Below are positions 27,170 through 32,984 of a stretch of DNA of 64,000 nucleotides, one piece after another. The stretch is from JAENVU01 sp963765075 (GTDB taxonomy: Bacteria; Actinomycetota; Acidimicrobiia; IMCC26256; JAENVU01): the NCBI GenBank assembly GCA_963765075.1, contig CAVXVA010000003.1:806001-870000 (forward strand). Reading direction: 5' to 3'. The number at the start of each line of letters is the position of its first letter. Position 1 is the stretch's first letter. Position numbers and translations under genes: made by a program. The notes beneath the pieces are model-generated. The model saw nothing but the letters and a program-made list of their open reading frames with translations. It was not told the origin of the DNA and made no database searches.

Positions 27170-27649
27170 CTAGGCAGCCTCGTGTTCGGGCGCGGCGCCG
27201 ATCCCGCGCGGCGGGGCGGCGGCAACACCGTCGGGCATGCCCGCGGCGCGCAACACCGGCCGCACGATTCGGCTCGCAACCTGGCGGACCGGTCCCCAAT
27301 CGAGCGCACCGACGCTCAACAAATATGCGAACGGCACGATGAGGATGAGCAGGAACACACCCATCAGCGCGAGGCCGTAGCCACCGAGATCCCGGAACAC
27401 CGTGGTGAACGGGTAGAGGAAGATGATCTCGACGTCGAGGATGATGAACGTCAACGCGACCAAATAGAACTTGACCGGGAAGCGTTCGACCGGCTCTTCC
27501 TCGGGCACGATCCCGCATTCGTAGGGCGCGGTCTTCGCCTTGGTGGGGCGTTGCACACCCAGCAGGATGGACGCGACGAAGGACAAGAGCACGAACAGGA
27601 TGACGAGGATGACCATCGTCAAGATCGGCAGATACTGCGCCACGTTCAC
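27170..27649 (-). CDS. nuoA: NADH-quinone oxidoreductase subunit A (14-subunit operon copy)
   Basis: This is a 159-aa membrane subunit with three helices and the signature YECGIVPEEEPVERFPVKFY ... FLDVEIIFLYPF-like residues (ILDVEIIFLYPFTTVF). It has a C-terminal extension of about 35 residues rich in alanine, proline and arginine. It is the first gene of the operon; the GTG at 27649 has a GGGGAG ribosome binding site 5 nt upstream. Confidence 0.96.
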   Translation of the reverse strand: MNVAQYLPILTMVILVILFVLLSFVASILLGVQRPTKAKTAPYECGIVPEEEPVERFPVKFYLVALTFIILDVEIIFLYPFTTVFRDLGGYGLALMGVFLLILIVPFAYLLSVGALDWGPVRQVASRIVRPVLRAAGMPDGVAAAPPRGIGAAPEHEAA

Positions 27650-27694
27650 TCCCCTCGTTGCTCGCCGTTCACCCAGCTGCGGCCGGGCGCGCTG

Positions 27695-27725
27695 AGGCTA
27701 TCTGACCGGATGGTCGCGTCCGCAA
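27695..27725 (-). promoter_or_regulatory. Weak candidate promoter of the 14-subunit nuo operon
   Basis: On the minus strand a TAGCCT -10-like box (27695-27700) is preceded by TTGCGG (27720-27725) at a 19-nt spacing, about 45 nt before the nuoA start. The spacing is not ideal. The 127-nt gap to yaaA holds no Rex-like TTCACA inverted repeat that I could accept. Confidence 0.3.
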
Positions 27726-27776
27726 TGTGAGTCGGGGATTGGTGCGCGTCGATTTCGACACCCGACCGTCGAGTGA

Positions 27777-28481
27777 TCACAGGCGCTCGATGGTCAACGC
27801 GAGCTCGCCGGTGTCGAAGGCGGCGAGCGACGGTTCCGGACGACCCGAGTCGAGGAGTGCTCGAGCCAGGCGACCCTTCGTGGCCTTCCCGGCGTGGCCG
27901 GCCGGCTTGCCGTCGCGGGTGGCCAGGACGGGTCGGATCAGTTGGTACCGCTCGGGGTCGGGAGTCCATGCCGCCCGATGCTCGTTGGGAAGGAGATCGA
28001 CGACGACGTGACCCGCCAGGCGGTCGTTGAGCGTCTGGGAGAGCGGCTCCTGCCAGAACGAGGCGATCCTCCCGATCGGCGCGATCGAGGCCGAGAGTTT
28101 CAGCCGAAAATCGGGAACCGGATCACCCCACGCCGAGACGCCGGTGACGGCCGAGACGACCAAGACACCCGACGCGGCCCGACGGCGAGCCGCCGCCGAG
28201 AGTGACGGCGGATCCAGGGCCTCCCAAACCACGCCGCTGAACCGTTGCCATGCCGGAAGCGTGGGCGAATCGAGGAGACCCAGGTTCGCAGCCTTGGCCC
28301 GAGCCAGGAGCTCGCTGCTTGCCCCGAGCTGTTTCGCGGTCCCGCCCCGTGCGCGCCGGAGCGCGTTGACCACTCGGAGCCGAGGCGGCGCGAGCAGTGG
28401 GAACTCACCCTGATCGGGCTGCCATCCGGGCCCGTCGCCGTCCTGGACCTTGCCTTCCGAAGGAGGAAGCAGCAGCACCAT
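27777..28481 (-). CDS. yaaA: YaaA family protein (peroxide stress, DUF328)
   Basis: This is a 234-aa cytoplasmic protein. It begins with the family signature MVLLLPPSEGK and has LPAWQRFSGVVWEALD, KLSASIAPIGRIASFWQEPL and LLPNEHRAAW. E. coli YaaA lowers free iron and limits DNA damage during peroxide stress; the function here is by family membership. The ATG at 28481 is chosen over a GTG one codon upstream. It is divergent from the deacetylase gene, with 118 nt between starts. Confidence 0.9.
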   Translation of the reverse strand: MVLLLPPSEGKVQDGDGPGWQPDQGEFPLLAPPRLRVVNALRRARGGTAKQLGASSELLARAKAANLGLLDSPTLPAWQRFSGVVWEALDPPSLSAAARRRAASGVLVVSAVTGVSAWGDPVPDFRLKLSASIAPIGRIASFWQEPLSQTLNDRLAGHVVVDLLPNEHRAAWTPDPERYQLIRPVLATRDGKPAGHAGKATKGRLARALLDSGRPEPSLAAFDTGELALTIERL

Positions 28482-28587
28482 CACGCCGATGATCCTGGCG
28501 GACGCAGCAGATCGCCGCCGTATCGCTGCGGATCACTGGGGTCGCCGCGCCGGGACCGGAGGATCCGACGACGGTCGGTTCGGCCCG

Positions 28588-28602
28588 TATTCTCGGGGCG
28601 TG
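28588..28602 (+). promoter_or_regulatory. Leaderless-type -10 box of the deacetylase gene
   Basis: TATTCT (28588-28593) is followed by six bases and then GTG (28600). Transcription would begin at or next to the start codon, which is the layout of leaderless mRNAs in actinobacteria. It decides the start of the deacetylase gene. Confidence 0.55.
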
Positions 28603-29379
28603 GCCGATCTCCTCACCAAACTCCGCGATCTTCCGGCCGCCGGACTGGCTCGGCTCGGCCGGCCGCTCCCGATCCGGGGTCGAGGTGCGGCAGTGCTCTG
28701 CTACCACGATATCGGGACCAACCCCGCGAACGGCACCGACTACTACGTTGCTCCCGGGCTGCTGGCCTCGCACTTGGAATGGGTCCGGGAATGGGGGTTC
28801 ACGATCGTGCCCCTGGCCGAAATCGTGGATCGGCGGGCCGAGCAACGCGATCTCGACGGGCTCGTCTCGATCACCTTCGACGATGCCCTCGTGGGCGTGC
28901 ACGACGAGGCCGCGTCGATCCTCGAAGCTGTGGGCGCGCCGGCCACGGTCTTCGTGGTCACCGACGTGTTGGGAATCCCCCCACCGTTCTGGCCCGGCGC
29001 CGCCCGGACGCTGACCGCCACCGAACTGGAGTCCTTGACCGCCTCCGGACTGATCACTCTCGGATCCCACACCGCCCACCACGTCTCGTTGCCCGACGTC
29101 AGCGCCCAGGAACGAACCGCCGAGCTCGTTGCATCTCGAGACGTGTTGCTCTCACGCTCGGCCCGAGATGCCGACCTCCTCGCGTACCCGTCCGGTCATC
29201 ACGACCGCGCCACCGAAGAGGCGGCGGCCGCCGCCGGCTATCGCGCCGGGTTCACGTTTTCGTTCGGCCGCGTCACACCCGATACCGATCTGTTCGCGAT
29301 CCCACGCTTCTGCATCGGCCCGATGCACGACCGATTCCGACTCGCCCGACAGCTCGCCCGGCCTCCCGCGGCCTGGTAG
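28600..29379 (+). CDS. Polysaccharide deacetylase (NodB-type, CE4) family protein
   Basis: This is a 259-aa protein with the NodB homology motifs: SITFDDA (catalytic and metal-binding Asp pair, near residue 95), SHTAHH (metal-binding histidines, near 155) and AYPSGHH (motif 3, near 195). Such enzymes remove acetyl groups from N-acetylglucosamine or related sugars of cell envelope polymers. There is no obvious signal peptide with this start. An open frame extends upstream to 28450, but that part overlaps yaaA and lacks similarity. The GTG at 28600 is supported by a leaderless promoter box. Confidence 0.85.
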   Translation: MADLLTKLRDLPAAGLARLGRPLPIRGRGAAVLCYHDIGTNPANGTDYYVAPGLLASHLEWVREWGFTIVPLAEIVDRRAEQRDLDGLVSITFDDALVGVHDEAASILEAVGAPATVFVVTDVLGIPPPFWPGAARTLTATELESLTASGLITLGSHTAHHVSLPDVSAQERTAELVASRDVLLSRSARDADLLAYPSGHHDRATEEAAAAAGYRAGFTFSFGRVTPDTDLFAIPRFCIGPMHDRFRLARQLARPPAAW

Positions 29380-29422
29380 GAGGCGGGCCGCCGTTCCGCG
29401 TCCCGACCCCCGAAGCGAGCGA

Positions 29423-29443
29423 GTCTGGTGTCTGGTGTCTGGT
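29423..29443. repeat. Three tandem GTCTGGT heptamers
   Basis: Three perfect, directly adjacent copies of GTCTGGT occupy 29423-29429, 29430-29436 and 29437-29443. They overlap the left arm of the inverted repeat at 29434-29471. They are probably half-sites for the regulator encoded just downstream. Confidence 0.7.
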
Positions 29444-29471
29444 CCGTGCTGTCCTGTCGCTACCGGACACC
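29434..29471. promoter_or_regulatory. Inverted repeat upstream of the AbiEi/AbiEii-like pair (site 1)
   Basis: GGTGTCTGGT (29434-29443) and ACCGGACACC (29462-29471) form 10-bp arms with one mismatch around an 18-nt centre. It shares the core TGTCYGGT with site 2 about 75 nt downstream. Paired inverted repeats upstream of the antitoxin gene are the operator layout known for AbiE systems. Confidence 0.5.
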
Positions 29472-29540
29472 GGTTGATCGTCCTCAGCCAGGCAAGAACC
29501 GCCCTCCGGAGTCGGCGCCGCCCTAGCATGAGGTGTCCAG

Positions 29541-29560
29541 TGTCCGGTTGTTATCGGACA
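29541..29560. promoter_or_regulatory. Inverted repeat upstream of the AbiEi/AbiEii-like pair (site 2)
   Basis: TGTCCGGTTGTTATCGGACA has perfect 6-bp arms (TGTCCG/CGGACA) around 8 nt. It is preceded by another half-site, GTGTCCAG (29533-29540). It lies 33 nt before the start of the regulator gene and is a good candidate for an autoregulatory operator. Confidence 0.5.
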
Positions 29561-29563
29561 TCA

Positions 29564-29575
29564 ATCACGCGTGAT
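29564..29575. repeat. 12-bp perfect palindrome ATCACGCGTGAT
   Basis: A gapless 12-bp palindrome lies 4 nt after inverted repeat site 2 and 18 nt before the ATG of the regulator gene. It does not share the TGTCCGG core and may be a separate site or chance. Confidence 0.5.
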
Positions 29576-29592
29576 GGACCGGTGCCGGACTC

Positions 29593-30681
29593 ATGAACGA
29601 GCAGACCACCAGCACCCGCTCGCAGCGTCGACTCGACGACGCAATCGAGGTGGCGACCCAGATCTCCGCCCCGGTCCGGGGTATCGACCTCCGCCGGGAG
29701 GGTGCCGATTCGGTCGCGATCCGGGTCGGCGCCTCGGCGTGGTCGGCGACGGTCGTCACCCGGGATGCGCTCTCGGTCGATGGCGCGCGGACGCTGATCG
29801 ACCGCCACGCGTCAGGGGCCTGCTTGATCGTGGCCCAACAGATATCTGCCGACGCCAAGGACCTCCTCGCGGACCACAATGAGCACCACCCCGATCGGCA
29901 GTGGAGCTGGCTGGATCAGCGAGGGGAGCTGGCGCTCCATCATGGCAACGCGATCGGCGTGGTCCTCCGCGCCGGGCCGGCCCACCGTGATCAGGCACCC
30001 TTGCCGGGAGGGTGGCGTCTCGCCGCGCCGATCTCGGGAGGTCCGATCCGCGGCCGGGCCGGCATCGGGTACGCCGCCGCGTTGCTCCTCAGCCCGACGC
30101 GAGCGCCGTCGATTCGGGAGGTCGCCCGCCGCATCGGGATGTCGCATGGCGCGGTCGGGACCGCCAGCCTGTTGCTCCGCGAGTACGGGTTGGTCCGATC
30201 CGATGGTCGTCCGCAAGTGCCCGAGCTCTTTGACGCAGTGGCCAAGGTGTGGCAACCGCCGCGCGTGACACCCGTTCGCACGGTGCCGTCGGCCGCGGTG
30301 GCCGCGCGGCTCGGTGGCACCGGCGCCGACGACGACGGCTGGTGCATCGGTGGCGACGTTGCCGCACTCGCGTGGGGCGCGCCGGTCATGAGTAGCGGCT
30401 CGCGCCCATGGATCTGGGTGCCCGACCTCGCCTCCGCGCGTCGGGCTGAACGCGCCCTCGTCGTAGGGTCGTGGGATGACCACACGGCGGTGATCGCCGT
30501 CGCGCCGACGCCACTCGTGGGTACCAATCGCCGCCCGCCGCCCCGGCCGGTCCCACCCGAGTTCCTCCCCACCGCGCATCCCGTGTTCCTCGCCCTCGAC
30601 CTGGCGCAGGATCCAACTCGGGGTCGCGAAATCCTCGCGGGATGGCGGCCGGCCGCGACAGAGTTCACTCGTGTCTGGTGA
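29593..30681 (+). CDS. AbiEi-like regulator/antitoxin with winged helix-turn-helix
   Basis: This is a 362-aa cytoplasmic protein. Residues about 170-215 form a winged helix-turn-helix (PSIREVARRIGMSHGAVGTASLLLREYGLV). The flanking regions resemble the long actinobacterial proteins found with AbiEii-type nucleotidyltransferases. The next gene overlaps it by 11 nt and is such a nucleotidyltransferase, so I read the pair as a type IV toxin-antitoxin-like module with this gene as the antitoxin and repressor. The repeats at 29423-29575 are candidate operators. The family call rests on context and the HTH, with no close relative recalled by sequence. Confidence 0.6.
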   Translation: MNEQTTSTRSQRRLDDAIEVATQISAPVRGIDLRREGADSVAIRVGASAWSATVVTRDALSVDGARTLIDRHASGACLIVAQQISADAKDLLADHNEHHPDRQWSWLDQRGELALHHGNAIGVVLRAGPAHRDQAPLPGGWRLAAPISGGPIRGRAGIGYAAALLLSPTRAPSIREVARRIGMSHGAVGTASLLLREYGLVRSDGRPQVPELFDAVAKVWQPPRVTPVRTVPSAAVAARLGGTGADDDGWCIGGDVAALAWGAPVMSSGSRPWIWVPDLASARRAERALVVGSWDDHTAVIAVAPTPLVGTNRRPPPRPVPPEFLPTAHPVFLALDLAQDPTRGREILAGWRPAATEFTRVW

Positions 30682-31420
30682 CCCGGTGATGATCCTGCCC
30701 GACGGCAGCGAGTTTCTCCTCGAGGCGGTGCGGGCGGTGCTGGCGACGCCCGGCATGTCGGACGTGGCGTTGGTGGGCGGGCTCGCCGTGACCCTGCACG
30801 TCGCCGCAGCCGGCGACGATCACCGCGCAACCACCGACATCGACCTCGTGACCGCGTCCTCGACCTCACCGCCCGAGGCGGTCGAACTGCTCGCCGCCGC
30901 GCATGCGTCGCCACCCCACCCGCTCCAAGTCGCGGGCGTCAAGGTCGACCTCATCTCGACCCATCCGTTCGCGGCGACGACCCTCGACACGCTCAGTGAC
31001 GCGGATCAGTTGTTCGCGATCAGTCACCGCTGGGCGTTCGAGCAGGCGGTCCCGACCCAACTCGCAACCCGCGTGTCCCCGGTCCTGACCGTGCCGGTCG
31101 CCACGGTGGCCGGCGTCGTGGCCGCGAAGAGTCACGCCCTGGGCTTTCCCACGGCGGTGCGGCGCGCCACCAAGCGAGCGGCGGACCTGCTCGACCTGTT
31201 CCGACTCGTTGATCTCTACGACCGTGACGGATCGCTCGCCGCGGCGATCGTGGCCGGTCCGGGCGAGTTGGCGCGGCTCGTCGCGACCGTGGCCGAGACC
31301 GAAATCCTGACCAATCCCGCCCTCGCGGCCCACGCGATGGCGCTCGCGTCCCTGGTTCCCATCTCGACCGACGCAGTGATCGATAGCGTCGAACCCTTCG
31401 TGGCGGGCCTGCGAGCGTGA
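30671..31420 (+). CDS. AbiEii-like nucleotidyltransferase (candidate toxin)
   Basis: This is a 249-aa protein of the DNA polymerase beta-type nucleotidyltransferase superfamily. Motifs are VALVGGLAVTLH (Gly-Gly loop, residues 32-43) and RATTDIDLV (catalytic Asp pair, residues 52-60), then VVAAKSHAL and TKRAADLLDLFRLVDL, which match the K...D-L-x-D-L motif of AbiEii toxins. AbiEii proteins are GTP-binding or tRNA-directed nucleotidyltransferases whose activity stops growth. The GTG at 30671 overlaps the preceding gene; an ATG at 30689 is an alternative. The catalytic residues appear intact. Confidence 0.7.
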   Translation: MSGDPVMILPDGSEFLLEAVRAVLATPGMSDVALVGGLAVTLHVAAAGDDHRATTDIDLVTASSTSPPEAVELLAAAHASPPHPLQVAGVKVDLISTHPFAATTLDTLSDADQLFAISHRWAFEQAVPTQLATRVSPVLTVPVATVAGVVAAKSHALGFPTAVRRATKRAADLLDLFRLVDLYDRDGSLAAAIVAGPGELARLVATVAETEILTNPALAAHAMALASLVPISTDAVIDSVEPFVAGLRA

Positions 31421-31482
31421 GGCGGGCACCCAGGTCCAGCCGCAACCATCGCCCGCCAACCATGACGGTCACACCCGACTCG

Positions 31483-31497
31483 TAAGGTGCGCGAATG
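31483..31497 (+). promoter_or_regulatory. Leaderless-type -10 box of the DUF2786 gene
   Basis: TAAGGT (31483-31488) is followed by six bases and the ATG at 31495. This separates the DUF2786 gene transcriptionally from the AbiE-like pair and supports its start. Confidence 0.55.
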
Positions 31498-32832
31498 GGA
31501 AAGCACCGCCGGTACCGGCATCCAAGTTCGGGCCACACTCCAGGGGGAAACACCGACCCGACCCGACCACTCCGGCTCGTCGATGAGGAGTTCGTGCGCG
31601 AGTTCTCGCCCGAGAGGCCCGAGCCGACGGTCGAAGAAATCGAAGCCCTTCTCTCGCTCCTGGTCGATCCCTTCGGGCAACAGGATCGCCGAACAACCTC
31701 GACCGTCAGCCTCTACGACCTCACGCCATCGCAGCTGGCGCCGGCCGTCCAGCGGGTTGCGCTCCGGCTCGTGGCGGCGGCGTGGACCGGCGGCTGGCAA
31801 CCCGCAGAGATCCACCGCCAGATCGCACGCGCCACCAACAAGACCGGCGCGCGCCTCGCGCTCGGGCTGATCGCGAACGACCACACCGACCGGGATCCGG
31901 CCCGGCTCGACCCGCGCTGGGTCGCCCAACTCCGCGACCTCGGCGTGCCGGCGCGACCCGACCCCGATTGGATCGTGCGAGAAGCCGGGAAGCCCACCAC
32001 GGGATACGCGTTCGTCGAAACGATGTTGAAGCTGCTGTACGCCCTCGGGGAGGTCCGGCCGATCCCCATCCTCATTCCGCCGCCCGGGGCCGGCGGCGCC
32101 GACACCGTTCCGATCGATCTGTACACCTCGTTCGATTCACCGATGCTCGAACGGGTGCGCGCGCTCCTTGCGAAGGCCGAGTCGACCGAGTTCGAAGCCG
32201 AGGCCGAGGCGTTCACGGCCAAGGCGCACGAACTCATGGCCCGGCACTCGATCGACATCGCAATGCTCGCCGCGCGCGCGTCGAACCCCGATGCACCCAC
32301 CACCGTCCGCCTGCCGATCGACAACCCCTACGCCGACGCGAAAGTGCTGCTGCTCCAGACGGTGGCCCAACACTGTGGAGCGCGATCGGTGTTTCTCAAG
32401 CGGTACGCCCTGGCGTCGGTCGTGGGCTTCGCCGGCGATGTCGCGGCGACCGAGATCCTCTTCACCTCGTTACTGGTCCAAGCCCAATCGGCACTCCAAC
32501 AATCCGATCGGGCCTCGACCCGCCGACCCGGTTCGACGCGATCCTTTCGCAGCTCGTTCCTCATGGCGTACGCGACCCGCATCGGCGAACGGCTCGGTGA
32601 GGTCAACCGCGCGGTGCGGATGCAAGCCGAATCCGACACCGGGTGCTCACTCACCCCCGTGCTCGCCACGCGCGATGCCAAGGTCCGGGACGCCGTCGAA
32701 GCGCAGTTCGGTCGGCTCACCATGACTCGCCTGCGCGGCGGCCGCGACCCGCTCGGCTGGACCAGTGGACGCCTCGCCGCCGACCGGGCCGACCTGCACC
32801 GGGGCGACCTGTCAGCCGGCCCGTCCACCTGA
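31495..32832 (+). CDS. DUF2786 domain-containing protein
   Basis: This is a 445-aa cytoplasmic protein. The DUF2786 motif is at about residues 215-255 (ERVRALLAKAESTEFEAEAEAFTAKAHELMARHSI), followed by a region of about 150 residues seen in many phage and actinobacterial members. The N-terminal 200 residues are helical and without a recognised domain. The biochemical role of the family is unknown. It sits between the AbiE-like pair and a SNF2 helicase. Confidence 0.8.
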   Translation: MGKHRRYRHPSSGHTPGGNTDPTRPLRLVDEEFVREFSPERPEPTVEEIEALLSLLVDPFGQQDRRTTSTVSLYDLTPSQLAPAVQRVALRLVAAAWTGGWQPAEIHRQIARATNKTGARLALGLIANDHTDRDPARLDPRWVAQLRDLGVPARPDPDWIVREAGKPTTGYAFVETMLKLLYALGEVRPIPILIPPPGAGGADTVPIDLYTSFDSPMLERVRALLAKAESTEFEAEAEAFTAKAHELMARHSIDIAMLAARASNPDAPTTVRLPIDNPYADAKVLLLQTVAQHCGARSVFLKRYALASVVGFAGDVAATEILFTSLLVQAQSALQQSDRASTRRPGSTRSFRSSFLMAYATRIGERLGEVNRAVRMQAESDTGCSLTPVLATRDAKVRDAVEAQFGRLTMTRLRGGRDPLGWTSGRLAADRADLHRGDLSAGPST

Positions 32833-32883
32833 CCGGGCGTCCGCACCGCGGGCTCCCACCCGGGCGAACACCCGTCCGATGAA

Positions 32884-32899
32884 TACACTTCCGCCAATG
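32884..32899 (+). promoter_or_regulatory. Leaderless-type -10 box upstream of the SNF2 helicase gene
   Basis: TACACT (32884-32889) is followed by 7 nt and an ATG (32897) opening a 19-codon ORF. It is the only promoter-like element I see in the 152 nt before the helicase gene. Confidence 0.4.
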
Positions 32900-32956
32900 A
32901 CGATGCTGAGTTTCCGCGTCGACGATCTCGTTCGGCGCGACGCAACCGGCGTTTGA
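32897..32956 (+). CDS. 19-residue leader ORF before the SNF2 helicase gene
   Basis: The frame encodes MTMLSFRVDDLVRRDATGV and stops at 32954-32956, 28 nt before the helicase ATG. Its first residues resemble the start of ribbon-helix-helix proteins (xxLSFRVDDxL), but it is far too short to be one. It could be a leaderless upstream ORF that affects helicase expression, or the remnant of a small regulator gene. Confidence 0.35.
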   Translation: MTMLSFRVDDLVRRDATGV

Positions 32957-32984
32957 GCCGCCGCATCGCAACGCCGAGCCCCCG

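Noticed and set aside
27650..27670. GTGAACGGCGAGCAACG before nuoA as a Rex site
   Set aside because: Only the left half resembles the consensus and the right half does not, and it sits at the ribosome binding site.
29152..29529. Minus-strand frame opposite the deacetylase end as a small gene
   Set aside because: It lacks a ribosome binding site or domain and overlaps conserved deacetylase motif 3.
29423..29575. A short CRISPR-like repeat array
   Set aside because: The repeats are 7-10 bp, adjacent or inverted, with no regular spacers and no cas genes. They fit operators better.
30672..30681. Another GTCTGGT at the overlap of the AbiE-like genes as an internal operator
   Set aside because: It is a single unpaired copy inside coding sequence, expected by chance at this base composition.
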